This document shows positions 1-8,994 of a DNA stretch of 36,216 nucleotides, in pieces (position 1 is the stretch's first letter; every line of letters starts with the position of its first letter). The notes beneath the pieces are model-generated. The model saw only the letters and a list, made by a program, of their open reading frames with translations, was not told where the DNA came from and did no database searches. Source of the DNA: Mycobacterium sp. (lineage in GTDB: Bacteria > Actinomycetota > Actinomycetes > Mycobacteriales > Mycobacteriaceae). The position numbers and the translations under genes were made by a program. The stretch lies in assembly GCF_025933915.1 (NCBI RefSeq), contig NZ_JAICZA010000036.1, positions 1-36,216 of the forward strand, read 5' to 3'.

Positions 1-21
1 AGCTCTGGCAGAATCTGGCGC

Positions 22-624
22 ATGGTTGAGCGTTGGACGCGAGAGCGCCGCCTGGAGCACACTCGCTCACTCCTGATCGATGCCGCCGAGGAGGTCTTCG
101 GCGAAAAGGGTTTCGTCGCGGCGACGCTCGACGATATTGCCCATGCCGCCGGTTACACGAAAGGTGCGATCTACAAACACTTTTCGACGAAGGAGGATCT
201 TTTCCTGGCGGTCAGTGATCGCTACTGGCGTCGGTACTTCGTCAACTTCACCGAAGTGATGGCTCCGGCAACGCAGGTCGGTGCGCGGGAACTCGACGAG
301 ATCGCCAAGCGGTGGAGCCAGCTCAGCCGCGACCGCGGGGCGGAGCACGCCGCGCTGGGTCACGAGTTCATGCTCTACCTGCTGCGCAACCCCGAGGCGC
401 GGGAGCGGGTGGCCGCCAAGAGATCAGAGGCCGTCGAGGCGCTGGCGAAGTTCATCGTGGCGGGCATAGACCGGCTCGGTGGCACCTTGCTGATCCCCGC
501 ATCGACGTTCGCCCAGGTTCTCGTTGCCACCAGCGACTCGGTCGTGCTGGGCAGCCAACTCGATGATGTCGACCTGTTCCGGCCAATCGTCGAGATGTAC
601 GTGTCGGTGATCAAACTGCCCTGA
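22..624 (+). CDS. TetR-family transcriptional regulator
   Basis: A 200-residue TetR/AcrR-type repressor. The N-terminal helix-turn-helix domain (about residues 10-60) is typical: an AAEEVFGEKGF stretch, then TLDDIAHAAGYTKGAIYKHF, then the KEDLF helix. The rest is an all-helical ligand and dimer domain with no recognisable ligand signature. The gene converges on the WS/DGAT acyltransferase, with only two bases between the two stop codons, so it is not co-transcribed with it. The ATG at 22 has no clear Shine-Dalgarno sequence and the frame is open back to base 1, so the true start may lie before the window. The target is unknown. Confidence 0.88.
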   Translation: MVERWTRERRLEHTRSLLIDAAEEVFGEKGFVAATLDDIAHAAGYTKGAIYKHFSTKEDLFLAVSDRYWRRYFVNFTEVMAPATQVGARELDEIAKRWSQLSRDRGAEHAALGHEFMLYLLRNPEARERVAAKRSEAVEALAKFIVAGIDRLGGTLLIPASTFAQVLVATSDSVVLGSQLDDVDLFRPIVEMYVSVIKLP

Positions 625-626
625 AC

Positions 627-1982
627 CTAGACGCCGGTGGCGACCTCCAATTCCTTCAGGGACGCCTCCAGATGATCGAGCATTCGCTGCAGGTGCGGGA
701 CGCTGCGTCGGCAGCCGACCAGACCGAAGTCGAGGTTGTCGGCGTTGTTGGTGACGGTGATGTTGACCGCCTGGCCGTCGAGGGGGATGGACAGCGGGTA
801 GTTCCCGTCCAGCCGGGCGCCGCGCCAGTACAGCTGCTCCGATCCGCCCGTCGACACGTTCGAAATGACGATGTTGAACGGCGGTGAGGCCGCGGAGAGA
901 TAGCCGGGGATCAGCCCGAAGAACAGCCCCCCGATGTTGAAGGCGGACAGGGCCAACTGCTGAACCGGGGGCAGCTGCCAGAAGACCTCTTTGGTGTCGC
1001 GGATGGATGCGCTGATGACCTCGAGCCGTTTCGCCGGGTCGTCGAGGTCGGTCGCGAGGTTGCACAGGAAGGTGCCGACCATGTTCCCGCCGCGGTCGTC
1101 GTCGTCCTTGCGGAGATTGACCGGAACCATCGCGGTCAGCGGGGCATCCGGCAGAGCGTTCTGATCCAGCAGATAAGCCCGAAGGGCCCCGGCGGACATA
1201 GCGAGTATCACGTCGTTGACCGTCACACCGGCGGCTGCCTTGACCGCGTTGATGCGCTCCAATGACCAGGACTGCGCGGCCACCCGCCGCGCACCGCCGA
1301 TCCGGACGTTGAACATGGACCGCGGCGCCTGGAACGGAAGGGTGAGTTGTTGTTCGAGCAGCGCGGCCCGCGCGAGCTTCAGCGTGGACGGTGCCAACGC
1401 CAGCGCCGATCCCGCGGCGCGGCCGGCCCGCTCGAACAGGGACGGGCGTTTGTGTCCGCCGCGCTTTCGCGGGGGCAGGCTCCACGGGACGCGCAACTCG
1501 TCGTCGTCCGGATCGGAGGTGAAGGCGCGCTGCATCAGGCGAAGCGCGGAGACGCCGTCCATGAGGGAGTGGTGGTACTTCGTGTACACGGCGTAGCGGC
1601 CGTCCTGAAGGCCTTCGACGAGGTGCGCTTCCCACATCGGGCGGTGCCGGTCGAGCAGGCTGCCGTGCAGCCGGGAAACCAACTCCAGCAGGTCCCGGAC
1701 CCGGCCCGGTTCCGGCAGAGCGGAGCGGCGAAGGTGGTAGTCGAGCTCGACCTCCTTGTCGAAGGACCACGCGACATTGGTGACGCCGCCGAAGAAGGCC
1801 GGACGCTTGCTGAAGGCCGGTTGCACGTCGGTGCATTCGAGCATCGCCTGATAGGACTCGCGCACGAAATGTGGCCCGGCATCCGCGGGGGGCTCGAAGA
1901 GCTGTAACGAGCCCACGTGCATCGGATGTTCGCGTGACTCGCCTATGAGGAACAACGCATCCGTCGGTGATATCGGTTCCAT
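627..1982 (-). CDS. WS/DGAT family O-acyltransferase (triacylglycerol synthase-like)
   Basis: A 451-residue member of the wax ester synthase/diacylglycerol acyltransferase family, which transfers an acyl group from acyl-CoA to diacylglycerol or a fatty alcohol to make storage lipid. The family active-site motif HHxxxDG is present as HHSLMDG at residues 137-143. The N-terminus MEPISPTDALFL is the usual family start, so ATG 1982 is preferred to the upstream in-frame start at 2093; a GGGGGCGA stretch precedes it. The C-terminal half carries the family motif around NVRIGGARR and the VNLRKDDDDRGGN segment. Mycobacteria carry many paralogues (tgs genes), and I cannot say which one this is. Confidence 0.9.
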   Translation of the reverse strand: MEPISPTDALFLIGESREHPMHVGSLQLFEPPADAGPHFVRESYQAMLECTDVQPAFSKRPAFFGGVTNVAWSFDKEVELDYHLRRSALPEPGRVRDLLELVSRLHGSLLDRHRPMWEAHLVEGLQDGRYAVYTKYHHSLMDGVSALRLMQRAFTSDPDDDELRVPWSLPPRKRGGHKRPSLFERAGRAAGSALALAPSTLKLARAALLEQQLTLPFQAPRSMFNVRIGGARRVAAQSWSLERINAVKAAAGVTVNDVILAMSAGALRAYLLDQNALPDAPLTAMVPVNLRKDDDDRGGNMVGTFLCNLATDLDDPAKRLEVISASIRDTKEVFWQLPPVQQLALSAFNIGGLFFGLIPGYLSAASPPFNIVISNVSTGGSEQLYWRGARLDGNYPLSIPLDGQAVNITVTNNADNLDFGLVGCRRSVPHLQRMLDHLEASLKELEVATGV

Positions 1983-2173
1983 GGGTGTCGCCCCCAACTG
2001 TTGCCCTCGCGCCGCCCACCGGACGGACGGCCTACCTTCTAATAGCCAAAGCGGGCGCCGGCCACACCCCGATGAGTCGTCGGGGTTCGTCAAGTGGCTA
2101 GGTCCGTCGGCGCCTAGACCGCGAACAGGTGGGGAGAAGCCCTACGCGATGGGTTCGTAACTCCGGTGAGGGA

Positions 2174-3328
2174 TCATCGCGGGTCGGGCGAAGCGAAGGC
2201 CGACCGTGACGCCACCTTGGCCAAATGGCGGTCCAGCAGTGATTCCGGGATCAGGACGGTGGCGCGGCTAGCGGCGGCGCTCAGAAGCGCCGGACGTAGG
2301 TTGACGATCTTTCCGAGGAATGCCGACTCGCGGACCAGGAACTTGATCCGGGGTCGGCGGAAGGCGGCGAACCGGCCAAAAGCGGTGGGCAGGTCAGGGC
2401 TTTGGTCGACAAACGCGGCGAGGATTGCCGCGTCTTCCAGCCCTTGGCAGCCGCCCTGGCCCAGATGCGGACGCATCGGATGGGCGGCGTCGCCGACCAG
2501 GACGACCGGTCCGCGTGCCCAGTGCCGGGCGGCGGTGCGGTCGTAGAGGTCGTCGCGCAAGATGTCGGCAGGCCTGGTGGCCGCAAGGATGCTCGGGATG
2601 GGTTCGGGCCAGCGGGCGAGCTTGGCCTGCAGATAGGGCAATTCTCCCCCCGGCGAAACCTGTCCCTCGGGCGCGCGTTCGGTGCTGAACCAATACGCGA
2701 GCCCGGGCCCCATGGGGACATGACCCGTTTCGGCGCCAGGTCCGAGCGTCTCTCCGGCGAACTGTGGATCCATGGCATAGCGTGCGATACCGCGCCACGC
2801 GGTGTATCCGACGTAGCGGTTGGTCAGCGGACCGTTGAGGTGGCGGGCGACGATGGAGTGGGTGCCATCGGCGCCGATGACCGCATCAGCCGTGCGCACC
2901 GAGGTATCGGACAGCTGTAGGCGTACTCCGTTGGCGGTCGCGGCCAGCCCGGTGGCGGCCAGCCCGTATTCCACGGTGCCTGCCGTCAGCCCGCCGGTGA
3001 GGATGTCGCTGAGCGCCGCGCGTCGTATCACCACGAGTGGTTCGCCGAGCGCCCTCGTGAACCGCTCGGTTGCTGGGCGGCGCAGCCACGAGCCATCGTG
3101 CCAACGCAGCGCCCCCGCGGTGGTCCGTGCACCAGCCGCCCGGACCTCGTCCCCCAGTCCGAGGTGGTCCAGCGCGGCGAGCGCGTTGGGCCAAATACTG
3201 ATTCCAGCGCCCGTCGAGGTGTCGGTGCGCTGTTCTATGACCGTGACGTCGTGACCGCGCCGCTGCAGGCCGACGGCGCCCGCCAGCCCTGCGATACCCG
3301 CTCCCACCACAACGATCCGTCGCGTCAT
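2174..3328 (-). CDS. FAD-dependent monooxygenase (PHBH/salicylate hydroxylase-like)
   Basis: A 384-residue single-component flavin monooxygenase of the p-hydroxybenzoate hydroxylase class, expected to hydroxylate an aromatic or similar substrate using FAD, NAD(P)H and O2. Visible motifs are the N-terminal dinucleotide-binding GAGIAG (residues 9-14), the mid-protein IGADGTHSIVA motif and the later VLVGDAAHPMRPHLGQGG motif that contacts FAD and the pyrophosphate. The length is normal. The MFS transporter gene lies 107 bp upstream on the same strand, which suggests but does not prove a shared substrate. The start codon appears to be leaderless: a TAGTTT hexamer ends six bases before ATG 3328. 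The substrate is unknown. Confidence 0.88.
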   Translation of the reverse strand: MTRRIVVVGAGIAGLAGAVGLQRRGHDVTVIEQRTDTSTGAGISIWPNALAALDHLGLGDEVRAAGARTTAGALRWHDGSWLRRPATERFTRALGEPLVVIRRAALSDILTGGLTAGTVEYGLAATGLAATANGVRLQLSDTSVRTADAVIGADGTHSIVARHLNGPLTNRYVGYTAWRGIARYAMDPQFAGETLGPGAETGHVPMGPGLAYWFSTERAPEGQVSPGGELPYLQAKLARWPEPIPSILAATRPADILRDDLYDRTAARHWARGPVVLVGDAAHPMRPHLGQGGCQGLEDAAILAAFVDQSPDLPTAFGRFAAFRRPRIKFLVRESAFLGKIVNLRPALLSAAASRATVLIPESLLDRHLAKVASRSAFASPDPR

Positions 3329-3334
3329 GCGTCG

Positions 3335-3340
3335 AAACTA
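3335..3340 (-). promoter_or_regulatory. Putative -10 element of a leaderless promoter (FAD monooxygenase)
   Basis: Read on the minus strand the order is TAGTTT, then CGACGC, then ATG at 3328. A TANNNT hexamer 6-7 bases before ATG/GTG is the known pattern for mycobacterial leaderless transcripts. No Shine-Dalgarno sequence is seen. Confidence 0.5.
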
Positions 3341-3435
3341 TCGCCCGGGGTACTCGATCGCTTCCGCCCGCTGCTGGCCGGGGTTGTTAGTCCTCGGTGT
3401 GCTGCACCCCGTATCGCGAGCCGTGCCGGAGGTCG

Positions 3436-4830
3436 CTAGCGGGCGTCGTCGGCGAGCGCGCGAGCCTCCTGCTCGGTTTCGACCGCGGGCCCGGAGCCCG
3501 GCAACGGTTTGCCGGCGACTTCGGGCGTGAACAGCAACGTGATCGCGCCCACCACGCCGGCGAAGATCAGCATGTAGGCCGGCACCATCACGTTGCCGGT
3601 GCCCGATACCAGCGCCTGGGCGATCAGCGGGGTGATACCGCCGACGAGCGAAATCGAGATGTTGTACGAGATGGCCAGCGCCCCGTAGCGCACGTTGGTG
3701 GGAAACAGTGCCGGCAGCATGGCCGGCCCGGTGCTGTCGAAGCACAGCTCCATCAGGCCGATCAGCAGCACCCCCATGAAGATCACCGGATAAATGCCGC
3801 CGAAGCGGATGAGCAGGAACGCCGGGATGGAGGCGACGATCAGCAGGCCGCAGCCCGTCCACATGATGGGTTTGACGCCGATGCGATCGGACAGGGCGGC
3901 CACGAGCACCACGGTGACCATCAGGATCGCCAGCGTGGACACGATCATGACAAGTCCGGCGGTGTGCCCTACCCGCACGAAGAGTCGCAGGTACGTCGGC
4001 AGATATCCGGTGAGCATGAAATCAGCGACCTGAGAGGTCAGTACCAGCGCGGCGCAGATCAGCATGGGCCGCCACTGCTCGACGATGGTGCGCCGAATCT
4101 GCTGCCGGCCCCGGGCGCCCGACGTCTGCGCATCCTCGTGGGCGCTCTGGTAGGCCGAGGACTCCTCGAGCCGTAGCCGCAGGAACAACGCGACCAGGCC
4201 GAAAGGCAGGCCCAACAGCAGCGGAATCCGCCAGCCGTAGGTCAGCATGTCGTCGTCCGGAAGCCAGGTCTGCAGCCCGGTCACCAGCAAGCCGGCCAGG
4301 ACGAACCCCACCAGATTGCCCATCGGCAAGAACCCGACCATCATGCCGCGTTTGTGGTCGGGGGCCTGCTCGACGAGATAGGTCATGGCGCCGACGTACT
4401 CGCCGCCGGTCGACAGGCCCTGAAATATTCGTGCGATGACGAGCAGGATCGGCGCCCAGATGCCGATGGTGCTGTAGGTGGGCAGCAAGCCGGTCATGGT
4501 CGTGCTCACCGTCATCATCAGGATGGTGACCACCAGCACCCGGTGCCGTCCGATGCGGTCGCCCAGCGGACCGAAGATGAAACCGCCGAGCGGACGCACG
4601 ACGAATGCCGCCGCGAGCGTTCCGAAGGTCGCGATGAGATGGACACCGCTGACGCTCTTGCCGGGATAGAACACCTGGGCGATCGTGGTCGCGATATACC
4701 CGTAGACCCCGAAGTCGTACCACTCCATGAAGTTCCCGATCGCGGTGCCCATGATGGTCCGGCGCATCGCGGGGTCGGCAACTCTGATTTCTTTACGTGC
4801 CCATTTCCTCCGGCGGTGTCGAATAACCAT
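3436..4830 (-). CDS. MFS transporter, metabolite:H+ symporter (MHS) type
   Basis: A 464-residue 12-helix major facilitator resembling ProP/ShiA/KgtP-type metabolite:proton symporters. The helix 1 signature GNFMEWYDFGVYGY, the loop 2-3 motif RPLGGFIFGPLGDRIGR and the FPTNVRYGALAISYNISISL segment are diagnostic of this subfamily. The substrate cannot be read from the sequence; organic acids, osmolytes and aromatic acids are all transported by relatives. The N-terminus is uncertain: family members begin close to the MRRTIMGTAIGN segment, about 20 residues inside the reading frame that starts at 4830, and neither candidate has a convincing ribosome-binding site. The downstream monooxygenase on the same strand may use the imported compound. 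Confidence 0.87.
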   Translation of the reverse strand: MVIRHRRRKWARKEIRVADPAMRRTIMGTAIGNFMEWYDFGVYGYIATTIAQVFYPGKSVSGVHLIATFGTLAAAFVVRPLGGFIFGPLGDRIGRHRVLVVTILMMTVSTTMTGLLPTYSTIGIWAPILLVIARIFQGLSTGGEYVGAMTYLVEQAPDHKRGMMVGFLPMGNLVGFVLAGLLVTGLQTWLPDDDMLTYGWRIPLLLGLPFGLVALFLRLRLEESSAYQSAHEDAQTSGARGRQQIRRTIVEQWRPMLICAALVLTSQVADFMLTGYLPTYLRLFVRVGHTAGLVMIVSTLAILMVTVVLVAALSDRIGVKPIMWTGCGLLIVASIPAFLLIRFGGIYPVIFMGVLLIGLMELCFDSTGPAMLPALFPTNVRYGALAISYNISISLVGGITPLIAQALVSGTGNVMVPAYMLIFAGVVGAITLLFTPEVAGKPLPGSGPAVETEQEARALADDAR

Positions 4831-4946
4831 CGGATGATGGCTTACCCGAAAGTTTCCGGGGGCGAACCAGCGGGGTCGGGTAACCGGGTTCGTCGCCGGT
4901 CGGTCGACGGCTATCGCGGCGACGCGGTGTCATGTGCTTCCGTGCG

Positions 4947-5519
4947 TCACTGCCCCTTCAGGCCACCGATGCGCAACGAAAAGTCCGTGGGTTTGGAGTG
5001 CGGGGCCTCCGCCTGCTCGACGTAGACACGCGGGTCCCGGTCCGTGATCGACAACCCCGCGGTGGTGGGGTGCTCGGCCATGAACTCGCTGTATTGGCGC
5101 CCGAGCGCTTCGCGAAGACCGATCGGGGCGTTGCGACGGAAATCCGACAGGCCTTCGCGCTCCTCTTCGCCCATGTGGTCGTCGTTGGCCTCCCGGGTGC
5201 GCCCGACCGCCGCCCACCACGGCTCACTGCCGGGTTCGGCCGCGTCCGCCTCGCGCACCCCGTCGCGAATGTCGTTGTGGTCGCCGATCGCGTCGAGGGT
5301 CTCGCCTTCGGCGTCGTCACCGCCGCGTTTGAGCAGCTGCGGGTAGAAGATCTTTTCTTCGATGTAGGCGTGCACGTCGAGCTTGTCGGCGAGCGGTCGC
5401 CACACCCGTGCGAGCGCGGCCCGGTCGGCGGCACGCTCCGCCTGCAGGTAATCGAGGCGGGCGAACTGTTCGCGGAACCAGTCATGGTCGGCGAGGATCA
5501 ACATGGTGATGTCGGCCAT
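4947..5519 (-). CDS. Hemerythrin HHE domain-containing protein
   Basis: A 190-residue cytosolic protein with a hemerythrin-like four-helix bundle in its first 120 residues. Candidate iron ligands are His12 (LADHDWFR), His50 and Glu54 (DVHAYIEEKIFYP), His81 (GDHNDI) and His115 with Glu119 (DDHMGEEE), the usual HHE spacing for a diiron site. Mycobacterial relatives have been linked to oxygen, nitric oxide or peroxide handling, but no specific role can be assigned here. A purine-rich AGAGGTGGAG lies about eight bases before ATG 5519. The gene is divergent from the mycolic acid methyltransferase, 280 bp away. Confidence 0.87.
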   Translation of the reverse strand: MADITMLILADHDWFREQFARLDYLQAERAADRAALARVWRPLADKLDVHAYIEEKIFYPQLLKRGGDDAEGETLDAIGDHNDIRDGVREADAAEPGSEPWWAAVGRTREANDDHMGEEEREGLSDFRRNAPIGLREALGRQYSEFMAEHPTTAGLSITDRDPRVYVEQAEAPHSKPTDFSLRIGGLKGQ

Positions 5520-5799
5520 CGGTGAGTCTCCACCTCTCTGATGCCGGTCAACCGGCCGGGTTGGCGCGCACTCGACATCATCTCAAATGTGCGTGCCGAG
5601 TTGCTCTGCGCCACAGGGCGATCGCCAAATTTGCGCGAGCGTAAGCGATCTGGCTGTGCCCGCGCCGTTCGGCGGCGCGAGGCTGCGCGGGAACTCGCCG
5701 GAAGGGCACCGTGAGGCGGCCGGATACACTGGAGCGTCCGTGAGGCGATCGGTTCGATCGCGCCGTCAAACCCGATCAGAATAAGTCAGAGGTTGTGCC
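5520..5799. other. Divergent intergenic region, hemerythrin / mycolic acid methyltransferase
   Basis: This 280-bp stretch has no credible gene. It must hold two divergent promoters. On the plus strand a TACACT hexamer at 5725-5730 is a plausible -10 for the methyltransferase, giving a leader of about 60 bases, but no good -35 is visible. Nothing else was recognised. Confidence 0.4.
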
Positions 5800-6684
5800 T
5801 TGTCCGTAAATCCCGGCGATGCCGTCAGCTTGGAACCGCATTTCGAGGACGTACAAGCGCACTACGACCTGTCCGACGAGTTCTTCGCGCTCTTCCTGGA
5901 TCCGACGCGGACCTATAGCTGCGCGTACTTCGAGCGCGATGACATGACCCTGGAAGAGGCGCAGATCGCCAAGGTCGACCTCTCGCTGGGCAAGCTCGGA
6001 TTGCAGCCGGGCATGACACTGCTCGACATCGGGTGCGGGTGGGGCACCACCATCGTCCGGGGGCTCGAGCGGTATGACGTCAACGTCGTCGGGCTCACGC
6101 TCAGCCGCAATCAGCAGGCGCACGTGCAGCGCCGCCTTGACAGCCATCCGTCCGCGCGGTCCAAGCGCGTGCTGCTGCAGGGCTGGGAGCAGTTCGACGA
6201 AAAAGTCGACCGCATCGTGTCGATCGGCGCCTTCGAACACTTCGGGCGGGACCGCTACGACGATTTCTTCAAGACTGCCTTCGAGGTCCTTCCGGCGGAC
6301 GGTGTGATGATGCTGCACACCATCATCAAGCCCAGTGACGAGGAATTCGCCGAGCGCGGACTGCCCATCACCATGACCAAGCTGCGCTTCATGAAATTCA
6401 TCATGGACGAGATCTTCCCGGGCGGGGACCTGCCCCAAGCCAAGGGCGTCGTGGAGCACGCCGAGCGGGCCGGCTTCACCGTGAAGCTGGTCCAGCCACT
6501 GCGCCTGCACTACGCCCGCACCCTCGACACCTGGGCGGGCGCGCTCGAGGCGCGCCGCGACGAGGCCATCGCGATTCAGTCCGAAGAGGTCTACGACCGG
6601 TACATGAAGTACCTGACCGGTTGCGCGGATTTGTTCCGTGAGGGCTACACCGACGTGGCACAGTTCACCCTGGCCAAGGGCTGA
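5800..6684 (+). CDS. Cyclopropane mycolic acid synthase-family SAM methyltransferase
   Basis: A 294-residue enzyme of the CmaA/MmaA/PcaA/UmaA family, which uses S-adenosylmethionine to cyclopropanate or methylate double bonds of meromycolate chains. Family features are the HYDLSDEFF segment (21-29), the SAM loop LDIGCGWG (75-82), the GAFEHFG segment holding the conserved acidic residue (E146), and the C-terminal LHYARTLDTWAGALEA and YDRYMKYLTGCADLFR blocks, which are near invariant among mycobacterial paralogues. Translation starts at TTG 5800, preceded by AGAGG at good spacing; the residues encoded from there match the usual family N-terminus. Which modification it makes (cis or trans cyclopropane, or oxygenated) cannot be read from sequence alone. 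Confidence 0.92.
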   Translation: MSVNPGDAVSLEPHFEDVQAHYDLSDEFFALFLDPTRTYSCAYFERDDMTLEEAQIAKVDLSLGKLGLQPGMTLLDIGCGWGTTIVRGLERYDVNVVGLTLSRNQQAHVQRRLDSHPSARSKRVLLQGWEQFDEKVDRIVSIGAFEHFGRDRYDDFFKTAFEVLPADGVMMLHTIIKPSDEEFAERGLPITMTKLRFMKFIMDEIFPGGDLPQAKGVVEHAERAGFTVKLVQPLRLHYARTLDTWAGALEARRDEAIAIQSEEVYDRYMKYLTGCADLFREGYTDVAQFTLAKG

Positions 6685-6818
6685 CGGCGGTTCCCCCGCA
6701 CCTCACCCATCGGTGGACGTCCGGTTTACCGGTACGGCTCGGCGGGTAATTCCACGGCAACAACCTGATTGGGTTAGGTGTCGATGTCCTTCGGCGCAAA
6801 CCGCAGGAAGGACAGGTC

Positions 6819-7334
6819 GTGGCTGCCAAGCACCGCATGCCGGAATCGCCGGAGCAAACCCCGATGCCGACCGATCGAGGCCAGCGACGCGGACTGTCCG
6901 GTGTGACGAAGGCATGTGAGATCGCCTGCGCTTCGCTGTTGTGCGCGGCCTGCCTGACGGCGTTGGTGCTCAACGGAGTTCACGCCGGGAAGCGAACCGT
7001 CGTCGCCGATGTCGGGCCGCCGACGGTCTCGCAGCCGGTGAAACAGGAGGGCACCGTGATCGCCGTGACAGTGGACTCGGTGACCATGCGCAGCGCCGAC
7101 GGGCGCACCCAGATCTATCGCTTCACCCCGGACACCACCGTCATCACGCACGGCGTGAGCCAACCCGCCGCCGCGGCACCGCAATTCACGGTCAACGACC
7201 GGGTGGTGGTGGTGGGCACCATCGAGGGCGGTACGGCCCTGGCCACCGCGGTGGCCCACCGCGGTGCGGCGCACGGAGATGCACCCCCGATGGATTACCC
7301 CGGCGGCCAAGCACTTCCCGCCGACGCCGCCTGA
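6819..7334 (+). CDS. Conserved single-pass membrane protein with exported small beta domain
   Basis: A 171-residue protein of unknown function. A short cytosolic arm (residues 1-30) precedes one hydrophobic segment (about 32-52, ACEIACASLLCAACLTALVL). The exported part includes GTVIAVTVDSVTMRSADGRTQIYRF followed later by NDRVVVVGTIEGGTALAT, a pattern like the small beta-barrel DUF5666 or OB-like domains. The C-terminus is Gly/Ala/Pro-rich and probably disordered. The GTG start at 6819 follows AGGAAGGA by about six bases, a strong ribosome-binding site. The neighbours (mycolate methyltransferase upstream, VOC protein downstream) give no functional hint. Confidence 0.75.
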   Translation: MAAKHRMPESPEQTPMPTDRGQRRGLSGVTKACEIACASLLCAACLTALVLNGVHAGKRTVVADVGPPTVSQPVKQEGTVIAVTVDSVTMRSADGRTQIYRFTPDTTVITHGVSQPAAAAPQFTVNDRVVVVGTIEGGTALATAVAHRGAAHGDAPPMDYPGGQALPADAA

Positions 7335-7395
7335 GCGCGATCCCTGGATACCGCCCGGCCTAAGCTGGTAGCGATCCGGCCAGAGGGAGGCGCCC

Positions 7396-7749
7396 ATGAG
7401 CGAGCACGAAGCAAAGATGATCATCCTGTCGACCGACGACTTGGATGAGTCGATCCGGTTCTACAGTGAGACCCTGGGCATGCCGCTGAAGTTTCGCGAC
7501 GGAGCGCATTTCGCGGCCCTCGATGCCGGCCCCGTCACGTTGGCGCTGGCGACCGCGGTGGACCATCCGATCCCCGGGCAGGTGGTCGTCGGTATCAAGA
7601 CCGCGGATGTCGATGCCGCGGCGAAAGCTGTCGAGGCCAGCGGTGGTGGCATCGTGAAGGGCCCGTACGACGATGCTCACGAACGACGCGCCGTGGTCTA
7701 TGACAACAAGGGCAACGGCTTGGTCTTCTACAAACCCCTGGCCCGCTAG
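7396..7749 (+). CDS. VOC (glyoxalase/bleomycin resistance/dioxygenase) superfamily protein
   Basis: A 117-residue single-domain VOC protein. The N-terminal STDDLDESIRFYSETLGMPLKFRDGAHFAAL and the C-terminal KGPYDDAHERRAVVYDNKGNGLVFYKPL are the two beta-alpha-beta-beta-beta halves typical of this fold. Such proteins bind a divalent metal or a small ligand; the metal ligands are not obvious enough here to call an enzyme. ATG 7396 is preceded by GGGAGG, so the start is secure. It follows the membrane protein gene by about 60 bp and may be co-transcribed. Confidence 0.85.
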   Translation: MSEHEAKMIILSTDDLDESIRFYSETLGMPLKFRDGAHFAALDAGPVTLALATAVDHPIPGQVVVGIKTADVDAAAKAVEASGGGIVKGPYDDAHERRAVVYDNKGNGLVFYKPLAR

Positions 7750-7777
7750 CGGCGTTCGACGCGCGCTCGGTGGGCGC

Positions 7778-8044
7778 TTATCTTCCGGTGCGTTCGCGGT
7801 GTTTGCAGCCCGGCCAGCAGCACGGCCGGCGTTTGCCTTCCTCGAGTTCCTCCTGGGTGCGACGGATACGGCGCGCCCGGGTCGCCTCCTGCTTGGCATC
7901 CTCGACCCAGCAGATGAACTCGTTTCGGGCCAACGGCGTGATGTCGTTCCAGGCGCCCAGCGCCACGGCGTTGGCGATCAGCGCCTCGCGCAGGTCGGCG
8001 GGCAGCTTGTGCACCACCCCACCGGGTACGCGCCGGCTGCTCAT
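7778..8044 (-). CDS. YdeI/OmpD-associated family small protein
   Basis: An 88-residue protein matching the C-terminal part of the YdeI/OmpD-associated family: PGGVVHKLPADLREALIANAVALGAWNDITPLARNEFICWVEDAKQ. Its tail, RRPCCWPGCKHRE, is Cys-rich and looks able to bind metal, which the general family does not need. The start codon overlaps the stop of the preceding SCO6745-like gene (ATGA at 8041-8044), so the two are almost certainly translationally coupled. Function is unknown; family members are annotated loosely in envelope or bacteriocin-protection contexts. Confidence 0.82.
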   Translation of the reverse strand: MSSRRVPGGVVHKLPADLREALIANAVALGAWNDITPLARNEFICWVEDAKQEATRARRIRRTQEELEEGKRRPCCWPGCKHRERTGR

Positions 8045-8934
8045 CGACCCGCCAAATGCGCGCTGTCATCCTGTAATTCGTCGCGACGCAACGTCATCGG
8101 GGTTGTTGCGGGGATATCGCCGGCGGCGATCACGGCGCGGGTGATGGGGGAAAGCGCCCGGAAAAGCGTCTCGACCTCGTCATCGCTGAGCGCGTCGAGT
8201 ACCGACAAGGACAGCGCGTCGGTTGTCGATTCGATGTGAGCCTTCAGGTCGCGTCCCGCGGCGGTCAGCGACCCGTCGTCGTCGAGCAGCCCCCGCTCGG
8301 CGAGACGTTGTTCGTGATGACGCCACGTCGTCTCGTCGTAATCGCGTGCCTTCGCCATGTAATCGCGAGAAACGTTGCCCGCCGCCGCATGTAAGACGTT
8401 GCACTCGCGGCCGGAGATACCGGCCGCGGCCAGCACCGCCACGTGAGTGTCACCGCGCTGCTCGCGCAACAGCGTCGTGGCGTGCCACAGTGCGGCCAGG
8501 GGATCATCCGGCCAGGGCAGCGCCAGATTCGCGGCGAACAACGGGCGGGCATCGAGCGGTGGGTGCCGTGCCGCTTTCCCGGCGAGTCGGGCTGCCACGC
8601 TGACGTTTTCATCGGAGTCGAGGCCGTAGCGGCGCAGCGCCGCCACCGCGGACTCCTGCCGTGCCTGCAACGCGGCCTGCGGACCCGCGATCTCCCACGC
8701 CGCCGGCAGCGCCTTGGCGACCCGTTCGGGTGCAAAGTTGTAGAACACCGCGGTCACGACCTCCGGCGGCACCATACCCAGCGGTGCCGAGCGGGCCGCG
8801 AAATAGCCCATCCAGAAACCCCGGTAACCCAACGCGTCCAACGCCGCCCGCGCCTCGGGCGCGAAATACATCACCGCATGCACCGGCTCGTACCGATCGA
8901 AGAGGCGTCGGGCCAGCACCGCGTGTCTTCGCAT
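8041..8934 (-). CDS. SCO6745 family protein
   Basis: A 297-residue actinobacterial protein resembling the SCO6745 family, of unknown biochemical function. The N-terminal RRLFDRYEPVHAVMYFAPEARAALDALGYRGFWMGYFAARSAPLG is the characteristic segment. The remainder is helical, with a GNVSRDYMAKARDYDETTWRHHEQRLAERGLLDDDGSLTAAGRDLKAHIE region that reads like a winged-helix or MarR-type fold. The start is placed at ATG 8934, just before the conserved region, rather than the TTG at 8970. The gene diverges from the NUDIX hydrolase over only 72 bp and overlaps the downstream YdeI-like gene by four bases. Confidence 0.8.
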   Translation of the reverse strand: MRRHAVLARRLFDRYEPVHAVMYFAPEARAALDALGYRGFWMGYFAARSAPLGMVPPEVVTAVFYNFAPERVAKALPAAWEIAGPQAALQARQESAVAALRRYGLDSDENVSVAARLAGKAARHPPLDARPLFAANLALPWPDDPLAALWHATTLLREQRGDTHVAVLAAAGISGRECNVLHAAAGNVSRDYMAKARDYDETTWRHHEQRLAERGLLDDDGSLTAAGRDLKAHIESTTDALSLSVLDALSDDEVETLFRALSPITRAVIAAGDIPATTPMTLRRDELQDDSAHLAGR

Positions 8935-8994
8935 GCTCGCAGTTAACCATTGGTTGCGTGCAGGGACCAAGCGCGCGAGCTGAGCGCGGCGGCC

